A DNA stretch of 64,000 nucleotides. It comes from Aurantiacibacter rhizosphaerae (GTDB lineage: Bacteria; Pseudomonadota; Alphaproteobacteria; Sphingomonadales; Sphingomonadaceae). A program made the translations under genes and the position numbers. Below are positions 38,439 to 51,199 of this stretch, piece after piece (position 1 is the stretch's first letter; every line of letters begins with the position of its first letter). The DNA lies in contig NZ_WUBR01000002.1 in NCBI RefSeq assembly GCF_009807005.1, forward strand, positions 186,001-250,000. The letters are read 5' to 3'. The notes below the pieces were generated by a model. That model was given only the letters and a program-made list of their open reading frames with translations, did not search any database and was not told the DNA's origin.

Positions 38439-40030
38439 GCTACCAGCCTCACTTTGGATTCCGTGCTGACGACAGTTGTGTCCTCGGTCGAGTCCGACGG
38501 GCAGAAAGTCTGCATGTCAGTCGTACCAGTGATGGTGATATTGTTGGCAGCGATCATCAGGCACATGCTGGTGACGCTTGCAGTCCCGGCGAAGAACACC
38601 TCGCTCTTCGGAAAATACATCGTCCCGTTCAGCACTGTGGCCGCATTGCCGTTGAAGCTTTGCCCGTTGTTGCCGGCACCCGGCCCCTCACGATCCTCGA
38701 ACACCAGCATGCCTGCCAGATCGTTGGCATCTTCCGGGGAAACGCCGACGTTCATCAGGTCTGATGCAGTCATGGCAGTAAGGTTGATGTCCGCGCCGCC
38801 ATTGATCGAGATCGAGGCACCATTGTAAAGCACGAACATCACGCCAGCGCCGTTCACTTCGTGCTGCCCATTGATCCTGAGTGAGCCGCCATTGATGTTG
38901 TAGACGCCGGGCGCAAAAGCCGTGTCGCACCCGATATGGATGTTGGTATAGGTACCTGGCCGCACGTTACCGGCCTGACCGCCCTCGACAATTACGACAT
39001 TGCGATAGGTGGTGGTGCGATCGTAATCGCGACGTTCCCACTTTTTATTCTGGCCATTTCCGCCAAGATCACGCCAGACGACCTCATCTTCTTCAACGGT
39101 CCCTTCTTCGGTACCATTGGGCACGATGATGCCTTCATCTTCATTATAGACGTTGGAGCTTTCCCGTCCGCTCTCGTTCTCCCACGGCTCGAGGTTGTTC
39201 CTGTTCGGCCCCTGCCAGTACGAGTATTGCGTAATTGTGCGGATCGCCACGTCAGCGAAGGTTGTGTCGTTTGCTGCCGAGCAGCTGTATGTACGAGAAA
39301 TCCGCGATTCCGTTGGATTGGGTGGGCTAAGCTCCGAAAAGGGATCGTAAAGCCCTTCCATATATTCCATGATAACGTCATCGGTGTTGGTCTTCAGCCA
39401 TTCATCCACACCGCCGGCGGACAGGATCCAGCCTGCCTCCACTTCGGGATTGCCATCAACCTTGATGGAAAGGGCGTCGGTGGAAAGCGCGGCCATGCCG
39501 CAACTGGCGGTGAGAACCGCGCTGCCGCCGATGGTGACGGCGCCTTCGTCTTCCTCGTCCAGCGCGATCAGGCAGCTGGTGAAGGTCACGCCTTCCTCGA
39601 AGCTCGCCTGCGCATATGCGGAAATAGTGGCCGCCTTGCCGGTGAGGAAGCCCGTGAACGGCAATTCCTTCGTGGCTGTCGCAGATACGGCAACGGAATT
39701 ATCCGTGCCCCCGGCATAATCGGCCAATTGGATAACAGGGTCCGCGTGAAAATCGTCGGTCACAGAGAGGTTGGCCAGGAATTCCTGACTTGCACGCTGG
39801 GAGTAGGTGCCCTCCGTCTCGGTTTCAGCAGCGGCCCAGGCGCCCGCAACTGCGGCCTGGTCTACCGCGAATTGCAGCTCCCTTTTCCACATGTACCACT
39901 GGGTGACATCCACCCCCATACCGGCACCGCCGATCAGCACTGGCATGCCAAGCGCCACCAGCATGGTCGCATTGCCGCTGCGGCAGGAAGAAATATTCTT
40001 GACAGTCTCGCGCATGAACTTGAGGATCAT
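38435..40030 (-). CDS. TadG-like protein with beta-helix-type C-terminus (triad A, first)
   Basis: A 531-residue protein. After a short start comes RSGNATMLVALGMPVLIGGAG, a TadG-type membrane helix, then VDVTQWYMWKRELQFAVDQAAVAGA, typical of the TadG N-domain. No VWA metal site is visible, unlike the TadG of triad B. The C-terminal third (about 370-520) is Gly/Asn/Thr rich with repeated INGG-type turns, suggesting a parallel beta-helix or DUF7305-like domain. ATG 40030 has AAGGTG six bases upstream. It is divergent from the synthase-like gene at 40197. Confidence 0.8.
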   Translation of the reverse strand: MILKFMRETVKNISSCRSGNATMLVALGMPVLIGGAGMGVDVTQWYMWKRELQFAVDQAAVAGAWAAAETETEGTYSQRASQEFLANLSVTDDFHADPVIQLADYAGGTDNSVAVSATATKELPFTGFLTGKAATISAYAQASFEEGVTFTSCLIALDEEDEGAVTIGGSAVLTASCGMAALSTDALSIKVDGNPEVEAGWILSAGGVDEWLKTNTDDVIMEYMEGLYDPFSELSPPNPTESRISRTYSCSAANDTTFADVAIRTITQYSYWQGPNRNNLEPWENESGRESSNVYNEDEGIIVPNGTEEGTVEEDEVVWRDLGGNGQNKKWERRDYDRTTTYRNVVIVEGGQAGNVRPGTYTNIHIGCDTAFAPGVYNINGGSLRINGQHEVNGAGVMFVLYNGASISINGGADINLTAMTASDLMNVGVSPEDANDLAGMLVFEDREGPGAGNNGQSFNGNAATVLNGTMYFPKSEVFFAGTASVTSMCLMIAANNITITGTTDMQTFCPSDSTEDTTVVSTESKVRLVA

Positions 40031-40196
40031 GGGGTACACCTTTGGATAAACCAGCTAACCCTGTGCCAATAGAGGCTGTGTGGTTTCACCGATGTAACCG
40101 AACAGGGTTAACAAGATCTTCGCCCTGATAGGCTGGGCATGCCGCCTGACATCGTCCTTTGACACACCGCCCGGTTTCGGGTGAAGGGCGTGCAGC

Positions 40197-40853
40197 ATGT
40201 CCACCGACCTCATTGAAACACTGCCGCTGCCACAAAGGCTGGCGCTATCATACGCGCCGCGCAGCGCGCATGCGCCGACTTGCGCAGTCCTGGCGCTCGA
40301 CACGCGGCTGGCCGGCATCATCCGTACAGGGGGAGAGCCGGTGATCGCGCAGATGAAACTGGCGTGGTGGCGGGAACGGCTGGCGCAAGATCCTGCACAG
40401 TGGCCATTGGGAGAGCCGTTGCTGGCCCTGCTGCAACAATCCGGGCTAGACTGCGCGCAGCTTTCGCCGCTGGTTGATGGCTGGGAAATCCTGCTGGCGG
40501 ACAGTCTTAACAAGGATGAAATCGCCACCTTCGCGCAAGGCCGCGCGAAGGCATGGGGCGCGGTGGCGGATGCAGCCAGCGCCGCCGGATCACGCGCAGC
40601 GGTTGAGCAGGCGGGCCGCACCTGGGCCCTTGCCGACCTTTCCCTGAACCTTGGCACGCAGGAAGAAACTGCAAGAGTACGCACCGCGGCGCATGACGAG
40701 GCCGCGCAACAGGCCAGTCTTCCAGCGCAGCTTCGCCCGCTAGCCGTGCTGCGCGGTCTGGCCGTGCGGGCGATGAAGCGGAACGCCCAGGAATTGCTGG
40801 ATGGGCCGGGAGCCATGGCATTGGCCTTGCGCCTTGGTATTTTAGGGCGCTAA
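40197..40853 (+). CDS. short squalene/phytoene-synthase-like protein
   Basis: A 218-residue protein with the family's N-terminal landmark IAQMKLAWWRERL and helical character throughout. It is shorter than the usual 270-300 residues and lacks the aspartate-rich DxxxD motifs needed for prenyl-diphosphate chemistry. A non-catalytic role like that of mitochondrial NDUFAF6, a complex I assembly factor of the same fold, is possible but unproven. It starts at ATG 40197 and is followed 33 bases later by the EF-hand gene on the same strand. Confidence 0.72.
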   Translation: MSTDLIETLPLPQRLALSYAPRSAHAPTCAVLALDTRLAGIIRTGGEPVIAQMKLAWWRERLAQDPAQWPLGEPLLALLQQSGLDCAQLSPLVDGWEILLADSLNKDEIATFAQGRAKAWGAVADAASAAGSRAAVEQAGRTWALADLSLNLGTQEETARVRTAAHDEAAQQASLPAQLRPLAVLRGLAVRAMKRNAQELLDGPGAMALALRLGILGR

Positions 40854-40886
40854 CGTAAATACCCGTATCCTTAGGGGAAATTGCGC

Positions 40887-41360
40887 ATGAATCGAGTTAT
40901 CCTTGGTGCCTTCGGGGCCTTGCTGCTGGTGGGCCTGGGGCTCTTCTGGATGCAGGGCAGGGCACAGGTGGAGCAGGGCGCGCCTCCGCCGGATATGACA
41001 TCGCTGGAGGAACCAGCGCAGGATCCAGACGCGCTGCCATTTGCCGATGGTGCCGACATGACGGGGCCAGCGCCGCCAGAGGCCAGCGAGCTGACGAAGG
41101 AACAGCGCCGCTTCTTTCGCTATGATCGCAATCGCGACCTGAAGATAACCCGCAACGAAATGCTGTCCACCCGCACCGATGCGTTTCGCAAGCTGGACGT
41201 GGACGGCAACAATCTGCTGGATTTCGAGGAGTGGGCCGTCACCACGGCGTCGCGCTTTGCAGAGATGGACGGCAATGGCGACAAGGAGCTGACGCAGGCA
41301 GAATTCGCCACCAGCGCGCCAAAGCCCCGCGCCACCTCTCGCCCGCGCTGCAACTGCTGA
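40887..41360 (+). CDS. membrane-anchored EF-hand protein
   Basis: A 157-residue protein with an N-terminal membrane helix or signal (about 4-24). A Pro/Asp/Glu-rich linker precedes three EF-hand loops: DRNRDLKITRNE, DVDGNNLLDFEE and DGNGDKELTQAE, each with Asp/Asn at positions 1, 3 and 5 and Glu at 12. It would bind calcium in the periplasm. ATG 40887 has AGGGGAAA upstream. It ends in an Arg/Cys tail (RPRCNC). It converges with trmFO with only 20 bases between. Confidence 0.88.
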   Translation: MNRVILGAFGALLLVGLGLFWMQGRAQVEQGAPPPDMTSLEEPAQDPDALPFADGADMTGPAPPEASELTKEQRRFFRYDRNRDLKITRNEMLSTRTDAFRKLDVDGNNLLDFEEWAVTTASRFAEMDGNGDKELTQAEFATSAPKPRATSRPRCNC

Positions 41361-41380
41361 CAAATTGAGTTGGTGACGAG

Positions 41381-42748
41381 CTAGGCGGGCACGCCTTCCA
41401 TCTGCGCCAGCCATTCACCGAAATCGGCCTTGGCGCGGTCGGTATAGGCTTCCTTGCGCTCTTTCTTCTTCACCTCGTGCAGCGGTGGAAAGAGACCGAA
41501 ATTGACGTTCATCGGCTGAAAATGCGCGGCATCGGCATCGCCTGTGATGTGGCTGAGCAGGGCACCCATCGCGCTGGTTGCGGGGGGAGGGGCCCATTCC
41601 TCTCCGGCGATCTCGCTCGCCGTCATCATTCCTGCGAGCAGTCCGACCGCGCTGCTTTCCACGTAACCTTCGCAGCCCGTCACTTGCCCGGCAAAACGGA
41701 TATGCGGGGCAGATTTAAGACGCAGCTGGCGGTCCAGCAGCTCGGGCGAATTGATGAATGTGTTGCGGTGCATCCCGCCAAGCCGCGCGAATTCGGCGTT
41801 CTCCAGACCCGGAATTGTGCGGAACAGCTCAACCTGCGCGCCATATTTCATCTTGGTCTGGAAGCCGACCATGTTCCACAGCGTGCCCAGCTTGTTGTCC
41901 TGCCGCAACTGCACCACGGCATAGGGCCACTTGCCCTGCGGATGCTCTTCACTGGTGTCGCGCGGGTTATCAAGGCCAACGCCCTTCATTGGGCCATATC
42001 GCAGCGTTTCGATGCCGCGCTCTGCCATCACCTCTATGGGCATGCAGCCATCGAAATAGGGGGTGTCGGCCTCCCACTCCTTGAAGTCGCCCTTCTCGGC
42101 ATCGATCAGGCCTTGCACGAAGGTTTCGTATTGCTCGCGCGTCATGGGGCAATTGATGTAATCGCCATCTTCGTTGGAGGCTGCCGTCGTCTTGTTCCAG
42201 CGTGACTGGATCCATGCCTTGTCCATGTCGATACTGTCGCGATACACGATCGGCGCGATGGCATCGAAAAAGGCAAGCCGGTCCGATCCGGTGGCGCTGA
42301 CGATGCTTTCGGCAAGGCTTGCCGCGGTGAGCGGGCCGGTGGCGACAATGGTGTGGCCCTCGGCAGGTAGCTGGTCGATCTTCTCTCGCACCACTTCGAT
42401 ATTGGGATGCTGCTCCAGCCGTTTCTGCACTTCAGCGCTGAACACGTCGCGGTCCACCGCCATTGCGCTGCCTGCGGGAACACGCGACATTTCGCCTGCT
42501 GCCATGATGATGCTGTCCAGCCGCCGCATCTCGTGATGCAGCAGGCCCACGGCATTCTTCGCATCGTCATCGCTGCGGAATGAATTGGAGCATACCAGCT
42601 CGGCCAGGCCATCGGTGTGATGCGCAGCGGTTTCTCCGCCGCCGCCGCGCATTTCGGACAGGCGCACCTGCACCCCGCGCTGTGCCAGTTGCCACGCCGC
42701 CTCGCTTCCCGCCAGACCGCCTCCGATAATATGGACCTGATGTGTCAT
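41381..42748 (-). CDS. trmFO: folate/FAD-dependent tRNA (uracil-54-C5)-methyltransferase
   Basis: Makes ribothymidine-54 in the T-loop of tRNAs from methylenetetrahydrofolate. The 455 residues begin with the FAD-binding [19 protein letters not shown] and contain the family motifs [19 protein letters not shown] and [22 protein letters not shown]. It begins at ATG 42748, divergent from the YhhN-like gene. Confidence 0.97.
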   Translation of the reverse strand: MTHQVHIIGGGLAGSEAAWQLAQRGVQVRLSEMRGGGGETAAHHTDGLAELVCSNSFRSDDDAKNAVGLLHHEMRRLDSIIMAAGEMSRVPAGSAMAVDRDVFSAEVQKRLEQHPNIEVVREKIDQLPAEGHTIVATGPLTAASLAESIVSATGSDRLAFFDAIAPIVYRDSIDMDKAWIQSRWNKTTAASNEDGDYINCPMTREQYETFVQGLIDAEKGDFKEWEADTPYFDGCMPIEVMAERGIETLRYGPMKGVGLDNPRDTSEEHPQGKWPYAVVQLRQDNKLGTLWNMVGFQTKMKYGAQVELFRTIPGLENAEFARLGGMHRNTFINSPELLDRQLRLKSAPHIRFAGQVTGCEGYVESSAVGLLAGMMTASEIAGEEWAPPPATSAMGALLSHITGDADAAHFQPMNVNFGLFPPLHEVKKKERKEAYTDRAKADFGEWLAQMEGVPA

Positions 42749-42811
42749 GGGGCGCAGATAAGGCTTCGCGGGCGCTGGCGCAAACGAAGAGGCGCGGCTA
42801 GGGCGGATCTT

Positions 42812-43498
42812 ATGCCCAAACGTGCCTTGGTCGATAAACGTCCGTTTCTGCTGTTCAGCGTGATTGCCGCGCTGGCGTTCTTCTATTTACAGGCCACAGA
42901 CCTGCCTGGCCTTTATCTCATCCCGATAAAGGGTTTCGCGGTCGGCTTCCTGGCCGTTTACGCCTATCTGCGCCACAACAGCGCCGATGCCCATCGCCTG
43001 GCGCTGGCCCTGCTGGTGGCGGCGCTGGCGGATATGGCGATCGAGATCGATCTGCGCGTGGGCGCGGCGGTGTTCTTCGTGTTTCACATGCTGGCGGTGT
43101 CTGTCTTCATGAAGCACTCGCGCGGCAAATTGCACGGCGGCGATCAGGCTGCATTTTTGGCAATCCTTATCCTGCCGCCGCTGCTCGGCTATTTCCTGCC
43201 TTATGACCGCATGATTGCATGGGCTGTGGCCATCTATGCCGTGGCTTTAAGCCTGATGGCCGCGAGCGCATGGATGAGCGATTTTCCAAGGATGCGCGTG
43301 GCTGCGGGCGCGCTGCTGTTCGTATTGTCCGACCTGTTGATTTTCGCAGAGCTTGGCCCCTTGTCCGGCAGCGCGGTGCCGGAATATCTGGTGTGGCCGA
43401 TCTATTACCTCGGCCAGTTCCTGATCACGATTGGCGTGATAACAACATTGCGAAAGCGCAATCCGGAATTGCGGATGGTGCATAACCGTCAGGATTAG
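42812..43498 (+). CDS. YhhN-family integral membrane protein (lysoplasmalogenase-like)
   Basis: A 228-residue protein with about eight hydrophobic helices, characteristic of the YhhN/TMEM86 family. The family includes mammalian lysoplasmalogenases; a bacterial substrate is not certain. Polar residues in membrane segments (such as D at about 53 and 97) could be functional. The start ATG 42812 follows a weak GGGCGGA ribosome-binding site. It is divergent from trmFO across 63 bases. Confidence 0.8.
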   Translation: MPKRALVDKRPFLLFSVIAALAFFYLQATDLPGLYLIPIKGFAVGFLAVYAYLRHNSADAHRLALALLVAALADMAIEIDLRVGAAVFFVFHMLAVSVFMKHSRGKLHGGDQAAFLAILILPPLLGYFLPYDRMIAWAVAIYAVALSLMAASAWMSDFPRMRVAAGALLFVLSDLLIFAELGPLSGSAVPEYLVWPIYYLGQFLITIGVITTLRKRNPELRMVHNRQD

Positions 43499-43549
43499 GA
43501 AAACACACGGCTACAATATTTAAGTTGTTCGGCTATAGTCATTACACAT

Positions 43550-43804
43550 ATGGGTCCGGGGGGAACCGAGTTCGTCATGACGGTGCTGTCAATAATACTG
43601 ATCGCGATCACATTTCTTGCGTCTATTCTGGCATTTGCCATCGCATTGGCAGTCTGGCTGGCGGGCGACGCTCCCCATGACGATACCGGTAAGGTCACCC
43701 GCGGCCTGATCAGCAGAATGCGTCTCTGGTTCACGATGAAACCGCCCAAGCTGACGTACCGCCGGGATCAGAACGGCCGCTTCCGAAAGACGCGCAGGGG
43801 CTGA
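43550..43804 (+). CDS. small membrane protein, unknown
   Basis: An 84-residue frame with a long hydrophobic segment (about 10-40) and a basic C-terminus (KLTYRRDQNGRFRKTRRG). The ribosome-binding site is unclear: GGGGGGAACC precedes an alternative ATG at 43577. Codon use looks like the neighbours. Convergent with gyrA. I do not recognise the family. Confidence 0.5.
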   Translation: MGPGGTEFVMTVLSIILIAITFLASILAFAIALAVWLAGDAPHDDTGKVTRGLISRMRLWFTMKPPKLTYRRDQNGRFRKTRRG

Positions 43805-43867
43805 AGGCGGAAGAAATACCGATCCCCGCACGCCGAAGCCTGTCAGTCCCGCTTGCGCGCCGGTGGA

Positions 43868-46708
<2,841 letters not shown>

Positions 46709-46993
46709 TAAACTGGTATTCCATTATGGTTCTGGTTGACCATCAATGTAGGGGTAGGGGAACCAAGGCACCATAGGAGAGGGGGCGAATCCCCCATGAA
46801 AGCCGCCCTTTTCCACATTTCCGGCGGCCCAATCTGAATTTGAACGACTTATCCCGTTAAAACGCCGTTCAGCGCGCGCTTGGTAGGTCTTATTTGCAAT
46901 CTCGGCAGCCCATGTGCATGAGGCCCGACCGGGAACGACAGCCAGTTCTAGTTAGTTTGATGGCTGAAAGATTTTTCAGGAGAGATAACCAAT

Positions 46994-48259
46994 ATGCTTC
47001 GCGTTTTCCGTCCCACTCGCTCCAAATCCATTCGTGGAACCGTTGCCGGTTTTGCTCTCGCCGTTGCCCTTGCGGGCGGCGCTGCGATGGGTTCTGCCGC
47101 TGTAACCTCCTCCGCCGCTTTTGCGCAGGAAAACTCCCGCGGGTTTGTTGAGGCCTATCAGCCGCTGGCTGAAATGGTGAATGCCGAGACGCCGAACAAC
47201 GAAGGCGCGAAGGCTGGGTTGACGTCGCTTTACCAGACGATCGAGACCGAAGCGGATCGCCAGCTTGCCGGCAATCTCACGCTGAATATCGGTATCGCCA
47301 TGTCGGACTCTGCCTTGCAGCGTCGCGGTCTTGAGATGATGCTTGAAAGCGGGCTCGTCGCCCCGGAAAGCATTGGCCAGTTTAACTGGTTCGTGGGCAG
47401 CATCGCCTACCAGGCCGAAGACTATGCCGCGGCACGTAACGCGTTCATGGCGGCAAAGGCAGCGGGCTACACCGATGATGAGGCTGACCTGACACTGCTG
47501 ATCGCGGATACCTATGGCCGTGAAGGCAATTCGCAGGCGTCGCTAGATTACATCATGCAGGCCGTGAGCGAGGCGGAAGCCGCTGGCGCCACTCCGACAG
47601 AGCGCTGGTTGCTGCGCGGGCTTCAGTCCACTTACGACAACGAAATGCCTGCCCAGGCTCTGACGGTGTCTGAATCCCTGCTGCGCCACTATCCCACGCA
47701 AAAGAACTGGGTGAACACCCTGCAGGTGATCAATGCGCTGAACGAGTATGATCCGGGTGCCCGTGTCGATCTCTATCGCCTGATGCTGGCGGCAGACGCC
47801 CTGACGCAGCGCAGCGAGTTTGTCCGTTACATCGAGGATCTCGATCCGCGCGTTATGGCGAATGAAGTGCAGGACGTTCTTGCCAAGGGCTTGAGCATCG
47901 GTGAATTTACCGCAGGTGACGAATATTACACCGAGGTGAAGGGCATTGCCGATACGCGTGCGTCGCAGGATCGCAGCGGCATCGAAGGCATCGTGTCCGA
48001 AGGCAAATCGGGCGACTCGCTTGACGCGATGAGCGCTGGCGATGTGCTGTACTCGCTGGGCGATTTCACCCGGGCCGAGAGCCTCTATCGTACCGCACTT
48101 GAAAAGGGTGCCGATGCCAATGTGGCCAACACCCGCATCGGTATCGCGCAGGCAAAACAGGGCAACTATGCGGCCGCTGTCGAAACTTTCGGCACGGTTC
48201 AGGGCGCGCGCAATGCGATTGCCCGCATGTGGTCGGCCTACGCTTCTGCCCAGATGTAA
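46994..48259 (+). CDS. secreted helical-repeat (TPR-like) protein
   Basis: A 421-residue protein with a long signal region ending near AFA-QENS (about residue 46), then Ala-rich helical repeats. TPR-like units are recognisable near residues 130-175 and 345-415 (for example DVLYSLGDFTRAESLYRTALEKGADA). It would be periplasmic or outer-membrane associated, with unknown function. The start ATG 46994 has AGGAGA ten bases upstream. It is followed by a strong terminator and is divergent from gyrA across 285 bases, so it is probably monocistronic. Confidence 0.75.
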   Translation: MLRVFRPTRSKSIRGTVAGFALAVALAGGAAMGSAAVTSSAAFAQENSRGFVEAYQPLAEMVNAETPNNEGAKAGLTSLYQTIETEADRQLAGNLTLNIGIAMSDSALQRRGLEMMLESGLVAPESIGQFNWFVGSIAYQAEDYAAARNAFMAAKAAGYTDDEADLTLLIADTYGREGNSQASLDYIMQAVSEAEAAGATPTERWLLRGLQSTYDNEMPAQALTVSESLLRHYPTQKNWVNTLQVINALNEYDPGARVDLYRLMLAADALTQRSEFVRYIEDLDPRVMANEVQDVLAKGLSIGEFTAGDEYYTEVKGIADTRASQDRSGIEGIVSEGKSGDSLDAMSAGDVLYSLGDFTRAESLYRTALEKGADANVANTRIGIAQAKQGNYAAAVETFGTVQGARNAIARMWSAYASAQM

Positions 48260-48281
48260 GCTTTAAATATAGCGAACACGA

Positions 48282-48324
48282 AAACGGCGCGGGAACCTCG
48301 GTTCTCGCGCCGTTTCTTTTTTTC
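48282..48324 (+). terminator. rho-independent terminator
   Basis: A 15-base stem (AAACGGCGCGGGAAC with GTTCTCGCGCCGTTT, one G-U pair) around a short loop, followed by C and seven T on the plus strand. It lies 22 bases after the repeat-protein gene. On the minus strand the tail TTTTC makes it usable for ychF too. Confidence 0.93.
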
Positions 48325-48345
48325 GCCGGTTAGGGAAGTTCTTGC

Positions 48346-49446
48346 TCAGACGTTGAATTTGAACAGCAGGATATCGCCATCCTGCACGACATATTCCTTG
48401 CCTTCCTGGCGCAGCTTGCCCGCCTCACGCGCGGGGCTTTCGCCGCCCAGTTCCACGTAATCGTCAAACGCGATGGTTTCGGCGCGGATGAAACCCTTTT
48501 CGAAATCGGTGTGGATTTCACCTGCCGCCTGCGGGGCCTTGGCCTCGGCAGGCGTGGTCCAGGCGCGGGCTTCCTTCGGTCCGCAGGTGAAGAAGGTTTT
48601 CAGGCTCAACAGCTGGTAACCGGCGCGGATCACGCGGGCGAGGCCGCTTTCTTCAAGCCCGAGTTCCGCCAGATATTCCGTGCGCTCTTCGGCATCCATG
48701 CCCACCAGCTCTGATTCGATAGCGGCGGAGACGACGACGGCCTGCGCCCCTTCGGCCTCGGCCTTTTCGAAAACCTTGGCTGACAATGCATTGCCGGTGG
48801 CAGCGTCTTCCTCCGCCACGTTGCACACATACAGCACGGGCTTGGCCGTTAGCAGCTGGGCCTGTTCGAATAGGCGCTCCTCCTCGTCGTCCTGCGGCAC
48901 GGTTAGGCGCGCGGGCTTGCCGTCCCGCAGCAGTTCCAGCGCCTGGCCCAATACGCTGGTCAGCGCCTTGGCTTCCTTGTCACCCCCGGTGGCGCGGCGC
49001 CTTGCGTTTTCCACGCGCTTTTCCAGGCTTTCCAGATCGGACAGCATCAGCTCGGTTTCCACCACCTCTGCATCGGCCAGCGGATCAACCTTGTTCGCCA
49101 CATGCTGGATATCGTCATCCTCGAAACAGCGCAGCACGTGGACGATGGCGTCCACCTCGCGAATATTACCGAGGAACTGGTTGCCCAATCCTTCGCCCGC
49201 GCTCGCACCTTTGACGAGGCCCGCGATATCCACGAATGACAATTGCGTGTGGATGATCTTTGCGCTGCCCGCGATGGCGGCGATTTTCTCAAGCCGCGGA
49301 TCGGGCACGGCAACCTGCCCGACATTCGGCTCAATGGTGCAGAACGGATAGTTCGCGGCCTGTGCGGCCTGCGTCTCTGTCAGAGCGTTGAAAAGGGTCG
49401 ACTTGCCAACATTGGGCAGGCCCACGATCCCGCAGCGGAATCCCAT
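48346..49446 (-). CDS. ychF: YchF/OLA1 family ATPase
   Basis: An Obg-related P-loop NTPase that prefers ATP and associates with the ribosome. The 366 residues contain G1 GLPNVGKSTLFNALT, G3 DIAGLVKGASAGEGLG, a coiled-coil insertion (about 125-175) and a C-terminal TGS domain. The start is ATG 49446, divergent from the TPR lipoprotein gene. Confidence 0.97.
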   Translation of the reverse strand: MGFRCGIVGLPNVGKSTLFNALTETQAAQAANYPFCTIEPNVGQVAVPDPRLEKIAAIAGSAKIIHTQLSFVDIAGLVKGASAGEGLGNQFLGNIREVDAIVHVLRCFEDDDIQHVANKVDPLADAEVVETELMLSDLESLEKRVENARRRATGGDKEAKALTSVLGQALELLRDGKPARLTVPQDDEEERLFEQAQLLTAKPVLYVCNVAEEDAATGNALSAKVFEKAEAEGAQAVVVSAAIESELVGMDAEERTEYLAELGLEESGLARVIRAGYQLLSLKTFFTCGPKEARAWTTPAEAKAPQAAGEIHTDFEKGFIRAETIAFDDYVELGGESPAREAGKLRQEGKEYVVQDGDILLFKFNV

Positions 49447-49582
49447 AATTACGTGCCTTCATGCGATTGGATTGGATGTTGCGCCGCGCCTTATACCCAC
49501 AGGAAGCGGAAAGCCAGCGCAGAGCCTTTGCCGATTGCAGTTGGTAAGCGAATGTTTGCGCTTTGCCGCTAGATACGCGCGC

Positions 49583-50602
49583 ATGAATCTCGCCCGTATC
49601 CTCCTGATCGGCAGCATGGCGTGCAGCCTCGCTTCCTGCGCGCTGTTGAGCGGTGATCCGGTGGAAGAAGCGCAGGCGCATTATGACGCGCAGGATTATG
49701 TCTCCGCGCGCGGTGCTGTGCAGGATATTCTCGCCCGCGCCCCGAACAATATCCCGGCGCTGGAACTGCTGGCGCGCATCCAGCTGGCCATGGGGCAGGG
49801 CAGCGAAGTGTCCGCCACGCTGGACAGGCTGGAAAAGGCAGGTGGAGAGCCTGACGACGCAAATTTGCTGGCAGCGGAAGGATTGCTGCAATCGGGGGAG
49901 GCTCAGGCAGCGCTGGCGCTGATCGGCAATCGAACCGATGCAGAAGCCTGGCGATTGCGCGCATTGTCAGCGGCCATGAAGGGCGACAATGCGCAGGCCA
50001 CCGAAGCCTTTCGGCAGGGAGGTGATGCCAACGGCGACAAGGCGAAGCTGTTTGCCGCAGAAGCCAGCTATTATCTCAGCAAGGCTGACTGGCCCGCCGC
50101 CGCACGCGCGGTGGCCCTGGCGCAAAAGGCGGCACCGAAACGAATAGAAACGCTGTTCGTGGCCGCCCGGCTGGCAGAGGTGCAGGATGATCACGTGCTG
50201 GCGCTATCCAATTTCCTGCGCATCATAGAGATCGCGCCGCTGGATCGGCCTGCCCTGATCGGAGCCATAAGCGCTGCGGAACGGGCCGAGAAGCCGGGCG
50301 TGGCACGCCATTTGATCGCCTATGGCGCGCAGACCCGCCCGCAGGACCGCGAATTCGTTTACCAGGAAGCGCGCGTGTTGGCATGGGATGGCAAGTGGGA
50401 GGGGGTTCGCGCCATGCTGCAACAGCATGAAGCAGAGATCGCCGATCACGATGCGGCCCGCCTGCTTTACGCAGAGTCGCTGTTGCAACTGGGGCAGGTG
50501 GAAACCGCGCGGGCAATTGCGGCGCCTGTTCTGGCAAGAAGCCCGCAGAATGCAGAGGCGATGCGGGTCGAAGCTGCCATTGCCGCCGCCAGCCAAGGCT
50601 AA
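49583..50602 (+). CDS. TPR lipoprotein
   Basis: A 339-residue predicted lipoprotein: the signal MNLARILLIGSMACSLASC puts the lipidated Cys at residue 19 (LASC). The mature protein is made of TPR-type helical repeats (for example DAQDYVSARGAVQDILARAPNN). The Ala-rich composition fits a scaffold in the periplasm. ATG 49583 is used since upstream in-frame sequence lies in the ychF promoter. It converges with pth with 15 bases between. The function is unknown. Confidence 0.8.
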   Translation: MNLARILLIGSMACSLASCALLSGDPVEEAQAHYDAQDYVSARGAVQDILARAPNNIPALELLARIQLAMGQGSEVSATLDRLEKAGGEPDDANLLAAEGLLQSGEAQAALALIGNRTDAEAWRLRALSAAMKGDNAQATEAFRQGGDANGDKAKLFAAEASYYLSKADWPAAARAVALAQKAAPKRIETLFVAARLAEVQDDHVLALSNFLRIIEIAPLDRPALIGAISAAERAEKPGVARHLIAYGAQTRPQDREFVYQEARVLAWDGKWEGVRAMLQQHEAEIADHDAARLLYAESLLQLGQVETARAIAAPVLARSPQNAEAMRVEAAIAAASQG

Positions 50603-50617
50603 GCGCACGTCTGGCCA

Positions 50618-51187
50618 TCAATCCTGCATTTTCAGCGCATATTCGCTCATGAAGCGCGGATCGTCGCCCGCCGCCAGCCATTCGGCACATCCGCCGATTG
50701 CGCCCAGCATCTGGATAAGGTCGTCCATCTCAGCCTTGGCATAATTGCCCAGCACATGGCCGTGGACGCGATCCTTGTGGCCGGGATGGCCGATGCCGAT
50801 GCGCACGCGGCGAAAATCGGGGCCAAGATGCGCGTCGATAGAGCGCAGGCCATTGTGACCCGCATGGCCGCCGCCCTGTTTCACCTTCACCTTGAATGGC
50901 GCCAGGTCCAGCTCGTCATGGAAGACGGTGATTGCTTCTGTCGGCAATTTGTAGAAGCGCGCCGCCTCTCCAACGCTGCGACCGCTTTCGTTCATGAAGG
51001 TGCCCGGCTTCAGCAGCAGGATCTTCTGTCCGCCGATCCGGCCTTCCTGCAGCCAGCCTTGGAATTTCTTCTGCACCGGCGCGAAGTCATACATATCGGC
51101 CAGCACATCACAGGCCATGAAGCCCACGTTGTGGCGATGCATGGCATATCGCGGACCGGGATTGCCCAGACCTACCCAGAGCTGCAT
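50618..51187 (-). CDS. pth: peptidyl-tRNA hydrolase
   Basis: Releases tRNA from prematurely dissociated peptidyl-tRNA. The 189 residues carry the N-terminal GLGNPGPRY, catalytic His in HRHNVGF, GTFMNESG and HDELDLAPFKVKVKQGGGHAGHNGLRS. It starts at ATG 51187, downstream of rplY and a small secreted-protein gene on the same strand, a conserved rplY-pth pairing with one gene inserted. Confidence 0.97.
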   Translation of the reverse strand: MQLWVGLGNPGPRYAMHRHNVGFMACDVLADMYDFAPVQKKFQGWLQEGRIGGQKILLLKPGTFMNESGRSVGEAARFYKLPTEAITVFHDELDLAPFKVKVKQGGGHAGHNGLRSIDAHLGPDFRRVRIGIGHPGHKDRVHGHVLGNYAKAEMDDLIQMLGAIGGCAEWLAAGDDPRFMSEYALKMQD

Positions 51188-51199
51188 GGGGATCCCCCC

